Positions 23,785-35,558 of a stretch of 64,000 bases of DNA are shown piece after piece (position 1 is the first letter of the stretch; each line of letters opens with the position of its first letter). The notes below the pieces were generated by a model. It searched no databases. It saw nothing but the letters and a program-made list of their open reading frames with translations, and had not been told where the DNA came from. Made by a program: the position numbers and the translations under genes. The stretch lies in contig CM034099.1 in the NCBI GenBank assembly GCA_019914945.1, forward strand, positions 14,497,923-14,561,922. The letters are read 5' to 3'. This DNA is from Typha latifolia. Its lineage: Eukaryota; Streptophyta; Magnoliopsida; Poales; Typhaceae.

Positions 23785-24162
23785 ATCTTGACATTTTCGC
23801 CGAGCGCGTTCGAACGCACCAGCTCGCGTTCGAACGCACCTAGTTCGCTCTTCTTTGGATTTGCGAATGCGATGCAGGCGTTCGAACGCGCGACCGAACG
23901 CACATGTTTCCCACTTCTCTGGATTTACAAACGCGATGCAGACATTCACAACCGCGTTCGAACGCACTCCACCCGCGTTCAAACGCGACTTACTGGAGTG
24001 CGTTTGAACGTGACTTATAGAAAACTTATTTTCTTAAGAATTAAACATTAAAACAAGAAACAAAGACATACCTAAATAGTTTCAGTTCTTGAGACGACAT
24101 TCGTGAAGTCCAAATCATATCAGCTTGTGCCATGCACATAGTTAGGATTTGGGTGTTATAAC
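23785..24162 (-). mobile_element. Minus-strand LTR start with GTTCGAACGC palindromes
   Basis: On the minus strand it begins TGTTATAACACCCAAATCC at about 24162 and continues TATGTGCATGGCACAAG, resembling one end of the LTR family seen at 12214. Between 23806 and 24010 it holds about seven copies of GCGTTCGAACGC-like palindromes, several in tandem. It is cut by the junction with the chromovirus 3' LTR. Apparent frames here encode only the repeats. Confidence 0.5.
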
Positions 24163-25957
24163 AACAGTAGTAGCAATAGCCATCAAATCCTAAATAATGG
24201 CCTAATTACATGCTATTGTGGCTTAAAGGTAGAGAAAGAGGCAAAGACTTTGGAAAGGTTGAGTTAATAAAGTAGATTGAGATCCTTCAGACATATAAAG
24301 TAGAGCTGGAGAGGATGTTTGTGCACATGAAATAGACATATAGAAGAATCTGTAAAAAGAGTGAACTAGTGTCAAAGAACATAGAGGCTGAAAACAAGAG
24401 AGATGAGGTAAAAAAAATTATGTGCAATATTGGTAAGATTAGGTTTAATAATATTGTTACTTAAGCAAAGGTGTTACTCCGTATAAATATGAATGATTAT
24501 ATTATTAAGTAAGTTGTTGTAATATTGTTAAGCATAAATCTGAATGAATAAATTATGTCTAAATCTAAACAGAATTATAATTAAAAAAATATTATATCGG
24601 TGCCACAACCATTTTACAACTGATAAGCAAAATAAGCTCCAAACAAACCAATACTATTATTTCAACCTATATATAATACATATAGATAATAGTAAGTGAA
24701 AATTAAGCTTCGAACACGGAATTATAGCTTTTATAATTTATAGATTGTACCAGTAAGTAAAGTAAGCTCTATATAACATAATTGTAGTTTTCACAACCAT
24801 TATAGTTAACTAAGCAGGCTCCAAACACATGAACCGTTCAAAAATGCTCAATGAATACAAACAAAAATACCTAATTAATGAGTTCACCAACAATTGCCAC
24901 AAATAAAACAAACAAGTTTATTAAGTAGTTAACTTAATACGAACATGTTTATAGTCTCAAATATGCATTGCATTATAACTTACTACACTTAAGACATTCT
25001 AAAATCATGTTTTTGAGTTTATAAATTCAAATGCCGAGGACTTCAAAAGAGGGAAAATAGGGTCCTTAAAAAACTATAAATTCATTGAGGATATATTGGT
25101 AATTTTCTAATTTTATTTTATTTATTGGCTAAATTAATGAGCTGATATATTTATTAAGGGTATAATAGTCATTAGATGTTTTACATCACTGTCATTTGTT
25201 GTTTCACTATGATCCAAATTTAGATTTATATTATAATGAAAAAAATAAGAGAGTGCCCGTAAAAACTAGATATATCTTAGGAGGGTATGTGTAATCAACC
25301 CTAATTTTTTTTACACTCTTAACTTAAAAACGGGGTATTTTAATCATTTAGATGTGTTTTTTAAATTTAATAATAACTTGTTAAGAATATTATGTTAAAA
25401 TTAATTATAATAATAATTCTGAAAGAGTCAAAAATATTTTAGAGACACCTGTCATATCTTAAATAATATAGTAACAATTATGACATTTTGAATGTTTTCA
25501 GTGGCAATTATGTAAAATGCCCCCCCCTTCATCTGGCCCACCATGTGCTCGCATGTTGATTGCTACTATCTTGTGGGGCTATCTTGTGGGGCCCAAGTAA
25601 TGCGTGGCTTACCCAAACCCAATTTGGTGAGCCAACAACCTAAATTCATTTCCTGGTATTCGTCGGATGCGGGCGGCAATGACTGCAGGAAATTCCCTGC
25701 ACCCAGATTACGTGCTTGTTTGTTTGCCAACGACCAACCGCCAACTCAGCATGCAGCGCTAGTGTCTCTCTGCAGCTACTTCATACATCCAAGCACTTGG
25801 CGATCTCTAATTGGCTCCAATGGGTGTAACCAGCTTAAGAGGAGTATATATATTTTAAAAAACAAATGAAAAGCTTAAGAGGAGTAGTTTAGATGCATAT
25901 GGATGATAATTATTACATAACCTCGTTAACTAAAAAATTTAAGCTGTTAGGCTACCG

Positions 25958-26022
<65 letters not shown>

Positions 26023-26040
26023 TTACACGATATTCATCTG
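24163..26040. other. Intergenic AT-rich region
   Basis: No recognisable gene. It holds a 44-bp repeat at 25475-25518 that recurs inverted at 35700-35743, a poly-C run at 25521-25527, and an uninterrupted (TA)n microsatellite at about 25961-26019. A 108-codon frame at 25543-25869 has no recognisable domain and is not supported. The right end probably includes the 3' untranslated and downstream region of the bHLH gene. Confidence 0.6.
25961..26019. repeat. (TA)n microsatellite
   Basis: About 29 TA units downstream of the bHLH gene's stop codon. Confidence 0.95.
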
Positions 26041-26322
26041 TGATAAGTGAAAAATAATAATAAACTTTTTACACCAAAAATGGAGCAAACTTAGTTCTAT
26101 TATCTGAGTACAGGTCATCAGATATTGATCAAACTTAATTGCTCCATCAAATTGTTACCTCTTCTGATTGCTAGGGTAGTATAACTGCAAAACATAGAGC
26201 ATTGATAGTCAACAGAAAGGGAGAGAAAATTTTCCATTAATGACTTGTTTACTGTCTATAACTTAATGTACAACACTTCCATTACATAATTCAAACACTT
26301 GCTCTGCAATTTGGTTTGCCTG

Positions 26323-27815
26323 CTACCAAACTCCTCCATTTTCATTTGTTACATAGGATGTGCATGACAAAGGCACCAGACAAAGCCCTCTGCTCCTTAG
26401 ATCAAGCTTTGGCATATCTTTCTCCTCGTTCGCTACCTAGTTACCGTAAAAAAGAATGTATATGAGCAGATTATCTACAAGGAGCAACTGACCTTAGTTT
26501 CATAAATATGACATAACTTGCCAAAACATCTAATGGCTCGGTTATCGTTAGCTCTATTAACAGAGAAATAGTCAGGTCACAATGTGTAAGTTTATATTTT
26601 CTTAATGAAGTTCATGCAAACATGCACTTCAACAGAAATTTAAGTCTATGCAAGAGTTAGCTAATCCTCCTTCTATGACAACCTTTTCAAAATAGGTTAA
26701 AAAAAAGATCTATCTGAAGATTAATGGTTGTTCTTCTGACACTGAATTTATCAATATAGGATGCTGAAAATTGATTGAGATGAATGAACAAGAAGAAATT
26801 TATAAATGAATGTAGATGCAAAGCTTTATCTTGGCTTTTCCCTGAGCAAAAACTATGGCCTCTTTTTCATTGCATGTTTCCAATTTGCCTTGCAAAGATA
26901 GGAAAAAGATATACCCTATTTGATTACTTGTATCGAAATCCATGAGTTTGGAGGAACTTATGATAAAAATTTGTTGATCTATTATGTGCAATATGTCTTC
27001 TGATTTGTAAACATATTAGATTTGTATCAAAATTTATAATTGATATCAAACAAAACATAAAGTGGAAGTAAATCTTGCAGTAAATAGTTTCATGATAGCT
27101 ACTAAATTGAAAAAAAATGTCTATGACATACCCCTTGCATTGTCCTTAATTTCTTATTGTTGGATGGTCTCCTGTAAGGTACGCTTAGTGTCTGCAAGAT
27201 AAAAAAAATAGAAAGAAAAAAGAATATCACTAAGTGACCACTTTAAAAAAAGAGTTAAACTAGAATATTGCTGAATTTTCTCATGAAATAAATAACCCTT
27301 TGGATTTGGATATATGACCATAATTATGCACATGTTCTCTTTGTCTAATCAAATTCCCAAGTAACATACGACTCAATAGTTCTCAACGAACTTTGCTATC
27401 GAATTAATATGACTTGAGCTGATTAATTGAACAGATTGTTGCATATTTACAATGTAATAATATTTCATAAGAACTGCTAAGGATTGCACTTGCTAGATGA
27501 ATGTATAAATGTAGGTAGACTAATCTTGTAAATAAGTTCTTATTGGTGATTAAGTACTCCACATCTCTAGTCCTTCAGAAAAGGCTAAGATTTTAGTGAT
27601 TTATCCAATTCATTTATCTTCCACTAAGATACAACAAATCTTTCTTTCTTTTTCTGCTCATTTGTTCTTTACATAAATCATGTGTTTCCATTTTCTCCAT
27701 AGTAAATATGCTGTTCTGCTAAATGGATATGAATATTGAGGAGAATCTTCTCTTGCATACAGTGAACAGTGATTTTAATACAGCACATTGAGGACTCTAA
27801 TTATTAAAAAAAAAG

Positions 27816-27895
<80 letters not shown>

Positions 27896-30800
27896 TACAT
27901 AGAGTTGAAGTACAATTAAGACTCTGTTTTCCCTTTCTGATAATTAGGCTAGAATGAATCACTTATTAGTGTTCAATGGTACATATGAGTGACAATTACC
28001 TGATCAACTTGGTCTTGAAGAAACTTAATATATAGTTTGGATAAGATTGAATGTTTTTGAAGTGTTCATGCTGCATAAGAATGATGATTACCTCAACTTG
28101 ATCTTGAAGGAACTTGATGTATCCAATAGCCTCCATTAGAACTGATGCTGTGTCGGTCTGCATCACCAATTAGATGAATGAATCAAAACTAAGGTACAAG
28201 TGAAAGAAAGGCAAAATTAAAGGACATAAATTAATTATTATTGTATGGTTCCAAAAAGTGTAAAAGAAAAGAATTAAATCTCTTTTAATAAATGAATGAC
28301 TAATAATGGCTTATGCTTTTGGGTTGGGTTGGGCTTCAAGGTTGTATCAAGTCCAGATTCACATGGCAAGGGCTCATCTATCTCGCCAATACTTGGTATC
28401 AGGGCTTCACGATTTGAGTGAAAGGTATTTAACGAATTACTTCATTGGTGGAAAATTCGATTGAGGTGGAGAATTTTGATGGGCAGAAGAAAACTTTGAA
28501 TTTTAGAGGCTAAGGGTTCATCATTTATGAGTGCAACAATGACTACAGATGATTCTCATCACTTGAATTGTTCAACAAGCTTTGAATTGCAGTAAAAGTT
28601 ATGATGTTTTAATTACAAGCTTTGAATTTGCAGTAAAAAGGTTTTCTTGACATGGTATACCATGGCTATGTACTACAATGGATAGAAGATGGAGAAGAAG
28701 CTCTCATCATGAAACATTGTTTTAGAGAATGAGATGATCATTCACAACTTTTCTCAAGTGCTATATTTTAGTTCCAGATGAAAATGTGGCAGCCACAACA
28801 TGGATGGTGCTTCGTCTTGTGGTGAGACCAATAACTTAGAAAATAGATTCTCCAAAGAGAAAAAGATCAAATATTAATAGGGATTGCATGAAAGAATCAA
28901 GCTTTGAATGGCAGCTAACTAAGTTCAATAACATTTTTTTTTTGCTCTGTTGTATGCTGCTAGATTACTTTGATAATCTTGACAAAGATTTGTAGTCTAA
29001 AGAGAGTTTAAGTTAGAGGGTTTATACTAAACTAATTAGTACTTATAAAACAAATGTGCTTGAAGAAAAGATTCTATTCTTTATGGATGGAGGAGGATAA
29101 AGAGATCCCCGAGAATTTGAATGAGTTCAATAACATCATATTCTGTAATAATCTTGCCACTATGAATTATAGCAAGAAAGATCCTATTAACTATGACTTT
29201 GTTTGTGGTGATATTCATACCGACGAACTTTAGAAGAACCTTCAGAATTGGGTGCTTGATAAGGGGCTAGATATCTATTTTATGTGCCCCGTTAGTGCAA
29301 TTATGTATTAGTGACAAATTCATGAACAAAAATACTTGTATAAAGTTATCAGAATGTCATGTATATAGTCAAAACACAAACCTAACTTAGGATAAAATCA
29401 AGCGGAGAAGATTGAAGACATTTAAAGAGGTGTAATTCAACTATTCTATCGGACAGAGTTTGAAGGACATTAATTAGGGACTATATGCACGCTCACAGTT
29501 CAGTTGATCAAACTGTTCAAAGAACATTTGGAATGTAAAGAGGTGTCTGATTGTTCAGAACGTATTTGAACATTGAGATGCAAAAAGTATAGTGAGGAGA
29601 TTTGTAAACCAGCACAGAATTACTAAGGATCATTTATGAAATGTGAAGGTAAGAAGATTTCTGTGAGAAAAAGAAATTAAGGCAAGAAAGGCTAACTATA
29701 TTGGTTTATTTGCTTGAAGAGGATCAATGGATATCAACTCACATATTTGATAATAGAAAAGTTTTGTTAAGTTTTTAATGTTGGTAAATATGTAAAAAAT
29801 ATTCTGAGTATTTTGATCTATGTAAATGAATATATATATACAAGTATTGGTAAGATTTGGTTAAAAAAATTTAAAAATTTAAAGCAAATAATAAGTCATG
29901 CTTTTTGAAAGGCATCTGAACACACCCTAGAAGACGTTCGAAGATACAGATGCATAGTTTTGACTTTCAATGCACCTTGACAGCCGTTTAAAGTCATTTG
30001 AAAATATAAAGGTATTGTTTGGACCATTCGAATACACGTTAGCAATCGTTTGAAGATATAGAGATGCAAATCAAGTCGTTCAAACGGGGGTGATTTTACT
30101 TCAAATATAATCGTGAATCTTGCAAAATTTGAAAATCTGTGAGACTTAATTTGACTAATATTTGACCTTATCTTTATAAAGTATATAAGACCTATGATAC
30201 TCTAACTCCAAGTGTCGTTGGTCGTTACTTGGAGAAGAAGCTTTTAAAGAAACATTGCTTTTTACTGATAGAGGCTTTGATCATCTTCTACACACAAAAA
30301 TATTCATCTTAAATGTCACAAAAATGAAAGAATCAACCTCAAGAGTCATTGAGGTTTGAAAATTTATTACGGAAAGCGGTGTGTCGTGGGATCTAACAAA
30401 TAAGGTTAGTACAGATTGATAAGATTCTCTATAAGTTAGTTTTGTAAACTGCTACACTTTATTAGTAAATGGTTTGATTCGAGTTTGGATCAGTCATTTT
30501 TTTAGTTGTTGTGATTTTTTTTTTTACGTAAAAATCTTAGTATTCATCTTTACTTGATTCGTTAATTACTATTTTGCATTTTATTTGTTTAAGCTAAGAA
30601 TTAAAAATTATGTGGAGGATACAATCATATGTTTAATATCTCTCTCATCTCTCGATGTGAATGGTCAAGGGTGCAACGAAAGATGCTCGAGTTGGAAAGT
30701 TATATGAATTAACGGCAGGTACAATGGCAAGATGTGGTCATGCTGAACCCTAGTTCTTTAGAGTAGTAGAAATTAGCCAAAAGTTGACAAGGCAAATAAT

Positions 30801-33253
30801 ATATTTTTGAATGCAAATTCAATGGTAACATCTCACAGTTAACAGAAATTATTAATGACAATTGAGAGGGTGTAGCTACCTATAAAGTGTAGCATTAAGT
30901 CAATATGCATGAACACCATTAGTTTATCCTATCAAAAGTCGTAAAAGTAGTTTAATATATTATTTGTTTTAGTTTGAGATCATACTGGAAAGTTAGCCCT
31001 CATTTTACTTTATGAATAAGTTAAATTCTAGAATATGTATTATTTTTATTATTTTTAAAATTAAGCTTTATTTTAGGAATAATTATTATTATATTCACTT
31101 GTATTTTAGAATAAGAATGTAATAATTATTTTTGATGTTATATAAAGTGAAGAAAAAAATGACAAAAATGTATGTTATATTTAATAAAATTATCATAACA
31201 TTTTTTGATTTAATATAAAATAGGTTGATGGGATAAATATCAATGGTAAAATATAATTGAGTTAGTGAGTGGTATAAGATAAATAGTGTTTGTATTATAG
31301 AATATAATAATTATGATATTTAGCTATTATTCTGGAATGAAAAGTTATATTTCAGAGTAAGAAAAAAATTATTTTCAAAGTGAAGGGAGGCTTATATCAT
31401 ATTAGAACTGTAGCCATTATATCAAGAAGTTTAATATAGTTGTAGTCATTCAATTTATATCTCTATTGAAATGCCCATCTCCCATTTAGGTATAATTATA
31501 AGTTCTCTCTCTCTCTATATATATATGGGATTAGTGTATTGCAATCTAAAACATAATATCTTAAAACGGTGTTACAACTTTTTATACCTAGTGCCTAATT
31601 TTTTATTTCTAATTATAAAGTCAAAAACATAGTTATTAGAATCATACCGGACTAGATGGTCAGATTGGTAAACCAAAAACTAAGCCAATTCAGTTTTATT
31701 ATCATGTGGGAAACACAATTGACTCCTCAATCCATTGAGTTGCTCACTTTTTTCAACATTACCTACTTGTCCTTAATATTAAACTATTATATTTTTATCC
31801 CGAGGGTAATCTAGTCCTAAAATTAAAATAATTATATTTTTAAACATTAAAATTATAATTAGGATATGATTTTATATAAGTTATACGATTTAATGTACTT
31901 AAATCTAAATATTAGTTAAAAATAGCTAAAATAATTGAAGAAATACAATTTTATTACTTTCACAGGTTTTTTTTAGTTTTTTATAATACTTAGAATAATA
32001 AATATATTATTTATATATTTACAAATTAGCCTTCCAACCGTGCCAGTACTGGTTGAACTAGTAACATAGTAGCCTTACTTCTAATTGAGACAATGTCCGA
32101 TCCGGTTATAATAACTATGGCTAAAATGTGATATAGAGAACCAATTAAGACATATAATTTGCTATGTTATTTTATTTGTTTGCGGTTACATTAGATAACC
32201 GACAAAATAGTCCTTCCTTAATCTAAGTTTAGTTTAATAGTGACCAGTTAGATTTCACTCATGGAATGACAAACTTTTTTTATGGTGTTCAATAGTTTTA
32301 GTTGCAATTATGATATTTTAAAGAGTGCAGATAGGAAGCAAATAACAATTAATTATGGTAATTGAAAAAGTTTCAATAGCAAATATACAAAAATCGCTAT
32401 TTATTTATGCTATCAGACTATTATTACTGTTATTGTGATTGTGGTTATTACTACTATTACATCTAATCAAGATACTTATCCCATTTATTTATTTTTCCTT
32501 CTATCCAACCTTAAGAAGAGATCAATTAATGTACTATTCACCTAGCTTTATAAAAGTGCTTAAAAGCGGACAGAAGAAACAACTCCTTTCCCAGCCACTG
32601 TACCATAACAATCGACCATCATCTGCTGCCTCTTTGGTAAACCCATAAAAATTAATATTTACCGTTAACCATTTTCTCTGAGCATTCTTGGTGTTGTATA
32701 TAGAGCAAAATCCAGAAGAAGAAGAAGAAGAAGAAGAAGAAGAAGAAGAAGAAGAAGAAGAAGAAGAAGAAGAAGAAGAAGAAGAAGAAGAAGAAGAAGA
32801 AGAAGAACATATGCAGTGAAGTTAGTTCTAACCTGTTTATATTTTACTGAAACCTAATCTTCCTACTAAAACTAGGTAATAACAATATCTGAGGTAGGTA
32901 GAAAGATAGATATATATATGTACCTTGCCAAAAGGTGCGACTAGTTGCTGAAGAGCAGCAATCCTGTCTCCCAGCTTCTCCTTTCTCACCTACCGTTGGT
33001 TCTTTCAAGCATTTTAACAAGCACAAAGAGAAGGGCTAGAAAAGAATGAAGGCACTCTTATGTATAGTTGCTTACTTAGCTTATAGCTCGTACCTTGAAG
33101 GAGGAGAACGAGGAACGCGATTCGAACCGAGGTTTTCGGTGCACTGTTTGAGATGCTTTGTGCTCCACAATGTTGGTAGCTCTAGCTTCTGTAACTCCAC
33201 TCACTAAAGATGGCACCTTTGGAGAAGCAACAGTTAAAAGAGAGAGAGAGAGG

Positions 33254-33284
<31 letters not shown>

Positions 33285-33425
33285 CTTAGCTGTTAGTGAT
33301 CTTGATGCTTGTGGAACTACTACAAAGCATGTACAACAACAGTGGCTAATCGCTTTCTTGTAAAAGATGATGTATGTCACTCATAAAGCTGAAAAGAGAC
33401 ATGTAAATGTACTCTATGGGTTCAT

Positions 33426-33470
<45 letters not shown>

Positions 33471-35067
33471 TACTAAGAGCTAGATATCTATAGAAGTATA
33501 GAACACTTTAAAGGCCCTTGCATATGATCATAAAATATTTAAAGAATATATTAAAGGTAGTAGTTTTAGTTTCTAGTAGGTGTACTTATTTGGAGAATAT
33601 ATATATTCTGGAAAGACAACCTATCAAAATAAGAGCAAATCGAAGATGGCCGAGGGATTTCGAGAATGAAGTTAATGCCAATGAATGCGACAATTTTGGT
33701 GATCATTAATTTCCAAAATGTTGGTGGTAGAACATTCTAATCTAGGATTGATTAACCTCAATACTGCTTAAATGCTGATGTTTTAGTCCATTCATAATAT
33801 ATTATGAATATTAGAACTAGTATGTATATATCTATCCATTCTACTATTAGTACTAGTAATTAACTTTTAGTATGATTATTCTTTGTGTTGGAGAAGAAAA
33901 GTGAATCACCATATGGTGGCTGCAACTGGTTGGTAGTACTCCTTGAACAGCTTCTTGAAGATGTGAAGGCCCATAATTTATGCCCTCTCTTAGCAATGCC
34001 ATACCATTCCAAGAAGGTTGGCAAAAGCTCCTACCAAGCATTCTAGCAGAAGCTAACAGATGCAAAGCATGGACGTTCATGTCTGCGGCGCCCGGGAGTG
34101 GCAACGGCGGCAAACTCAGTCTCGCCGTCATAGCGCTTGGAAGATCGAAGGCGAAGCTCGCCTGGTTGTATAACGAATCGCCGGCCGGGGGCTGTAGGCC
34201 ATTGCTATGGCTGTTCTCTAAAGGATATGTACTCCTCAGGAGGAGCTTCTCGTCTAGTTGGTAGTGTTCATTGAGCTTTGTGAATAATGTATCAGCGGCT
34301 GATAGCTCCTGTTTGATCTTTGGCAAGTGGCCTGGATGGTTCATGAAGCTATCGGCATTGCCAGTATCCCACTGAAGCCCTAGATCTTGCAACAGAAGTG
34401 AGCTGAGAGGAGGGGTTGGATTAATGTCATGATCCCTTTGGATTGATGAGAAGGCCTCATTGACATCTGAAGTGAAGTCACCACAATTCCTGCATATACA
34501 TATATATATCATAGTTAATTTAAGCAACACTTAAGGTTTGAAATCTAAAGAGTTTTTGCAGTAAAGAGATAGAGAAAACTGATAGATTCTTCTCATGCAA
34601 AACAGCCATGCAGTTATTTCTAATTTCCTTGGGAGAGGAGAAAGAAGAATTTTGGAGTCATGACACTCTGATAATTATTCCTGAAGTTGTCATGATCCTA
34701 GGCTACAAATTAATTCCTAGGATCCATGTAATGACAACACAAGTAGCAAACAAAAAAAAAAAGAAAGAAAAAAAAAGTGCAAATAAGCAAGAAAACTCCA
34801 AATCCTAGGAATTTATTCAGACAAAGAGTATATAATGTCTTCAAAGAGCATCCATTCATTCATTCATTTTCTACATTAATTGTGGAAGAAGTTAATTTTA
34901 CTGAAAGGAATAACTAACTTCTGTGTTGTGAAAACTTACAGCATGAGAGGTTGGTTCCATTCGTAATTGTTGCTTACCACTCCCACACCATGGAAAGGAG
35001 GAGCAGCAGCAGGTGGTAGAGAGGAGGACCCATGGATGAGTTCTTCTTGGTTTGAAGACCCCATCAT
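26323..35067 (-). CDS. bHLH transcription factor (bHLH68/110/112/123-like), seven exons
   Basis: This is a nuclear DNA-binding regulator, inferred from the family. Exons: 35067-34940, 34489-33910, 33216-33094, 32989-32924, 28157-28092, 27191-27132, 26436-26323. Phases agree and the product is 378 aa. The start at 35067 gives [19 protein letters not shown]. Residues about 267-325 form the domain: [13 protein letters not shown], helix 1 [20 protein letters not shown], loop GKTDT, helix 2 [19 protein letters not shown]. The basic region lacks the His-Glu-Arg triad of E-box binders, as is usual in this subgroup. The C-terminus [14 protein letters not shown]...GGVW is the subgroup signature. The exon 2 donor is uncertain: a donor after 33940 also keeps frame and gives 368 aa. 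Intron 4 is 4.8 kb and holds copia debris. Target genes cannot be inferred. Confidence 0.92.
27823..27891. repeat. (CA)(TA)(GA) compound microsatellite in bHLH intron 5
   Basis: Short CA units, then (TA)n to about 27851, then (GA)n to about 27890. Confidence 0.9.
27998..28033 (-). pseudogene. Duplicated half exon in bHLH intron 5
   Basis: On the minus strand this reads [11 protein letters not shown] directly before a donor GTAATT, copying the second half of exon 5 ([11 protein letters not shown] then GTAATC) about 92 bp away. The copy includes the splice donor and has synonymous-type differences plus one extra codon, but lacks the first half of the exon and an obvious acceptor. It may be a relic or a cryptic exon. 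Confidence 0.75.
28310..29300 (+). mobile_element. Ty1 copia fragment in bHLH intron 4
   Basis: A primer-binding-like TGGTATCAGGGC lies at 28394-28405, followed by VENFDGQ near 28460 as in copia gag starts. A gag-like block near 29055-29150 reads [20 protein letters not shown]. The coding frame is broken by many stops. It lies opposite to the bHLH gene's orientation, inside its longest intron. Confidence 0.55.
29860..30650 (+). mobile_element. LTR-like segment in bHLH intron 4
   Basis: Homologous in order to 50640-51400: a region with TTCGAA-type words (29925-30090), a TATA-like TATATAAG near 30181, then AATCAACCTCAAGAGTCATT and a GTGTGTCGTGGGATCTA block. The layout (upstream palindromes, TATA box, transcribed part) looks like a copia LTR. 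Exact ends were not determined. Confidence 0.5.
30650..32700. other. Remainder of bHLH intron 4
   Basis: AT-rich intronic DNA without a recognisable gene. A short CT/TA microsatellite lies at about 31505-31526. A fragment with CCGGACTAG/ACTGGTTGAACTAGT-like ends lies at about 31640-32110 and may be an old transposon. Confidence 0.45.
32714..32807. repeat. (GAA)n microsatellite in bHLH intron 4
   Basis: About 31 uninterrupted GAA units, near the 5' end of the intron; on the transcribed strand the tract reads (TTC)n. Confidence 0.95.
33238..33286. repeat. (GA)n tract next to bHLH exon 3
   Basis: On the gene's strand this is a CT-rich tract ending about 20 bases before the exon 3 acceptor, where it can serve as an unusually long polypyrimidine tract. 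Confidence 0.8.
33430..33470. repeat. (TA)n(CA)n microsatellite in bHLH intron 2
   Basis: A TA run followed by a short CA run inside intron 2. Confidence 0.9.
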
Positions 35068-35347
35068 GATGTTTAAAGGCTTGATAGTCCCAAGATGGAG
35101 GAAAGGAGGAGAGGATTAATGGGATTTATGTGAGCTTTATTGGAATCTCAACACCACCACCCCCCACCCCCACCCAAAGACACATTTAACCAGATGCCCA
35201 GATGGCCTGCCTTTCTCCCTTTTCTGCCTTTCTTTACTGATCACTTTCCACAATTTGCCCTTTCAAGAACTTGCATCCAAGCTATATACTCAAGCTCACA
35301 TCAGTAGCTAGGGGAGGAGGAAGAATTAAATTTGTACATAAACCCAA

Positions 35348-35386
<39 letters not shown>

Positions 35387-35520
35387 GAAGGTTGCTCTTG
35401 CTGGCAATTACAGGGTAATGATCATACCTCTTCTGCCATGATTAAACTCTGAGCTTCTATCCCAAGGCTTCCCTTCCATATCACAGTATCCAAGAGATAG
35501 AGGGTTATCATATCACTTGT

Positions 35521-35558
<38 letters not shown>

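Noticed and set aside
23776..24051. Frames encoding repeated FER or RSNA words
   Set aside because: Direct product of the GTTCGAACGC repeats.
25543..25869. 108-codon open frame downstream of the bHLH gene
   Set aside because: No recognisable domain, low coding character and next to repeats; could not be supported.
33980..34264. 94-codon plus-strand frame
   Set aside because: Antisense shadow of bHLH exon 2.
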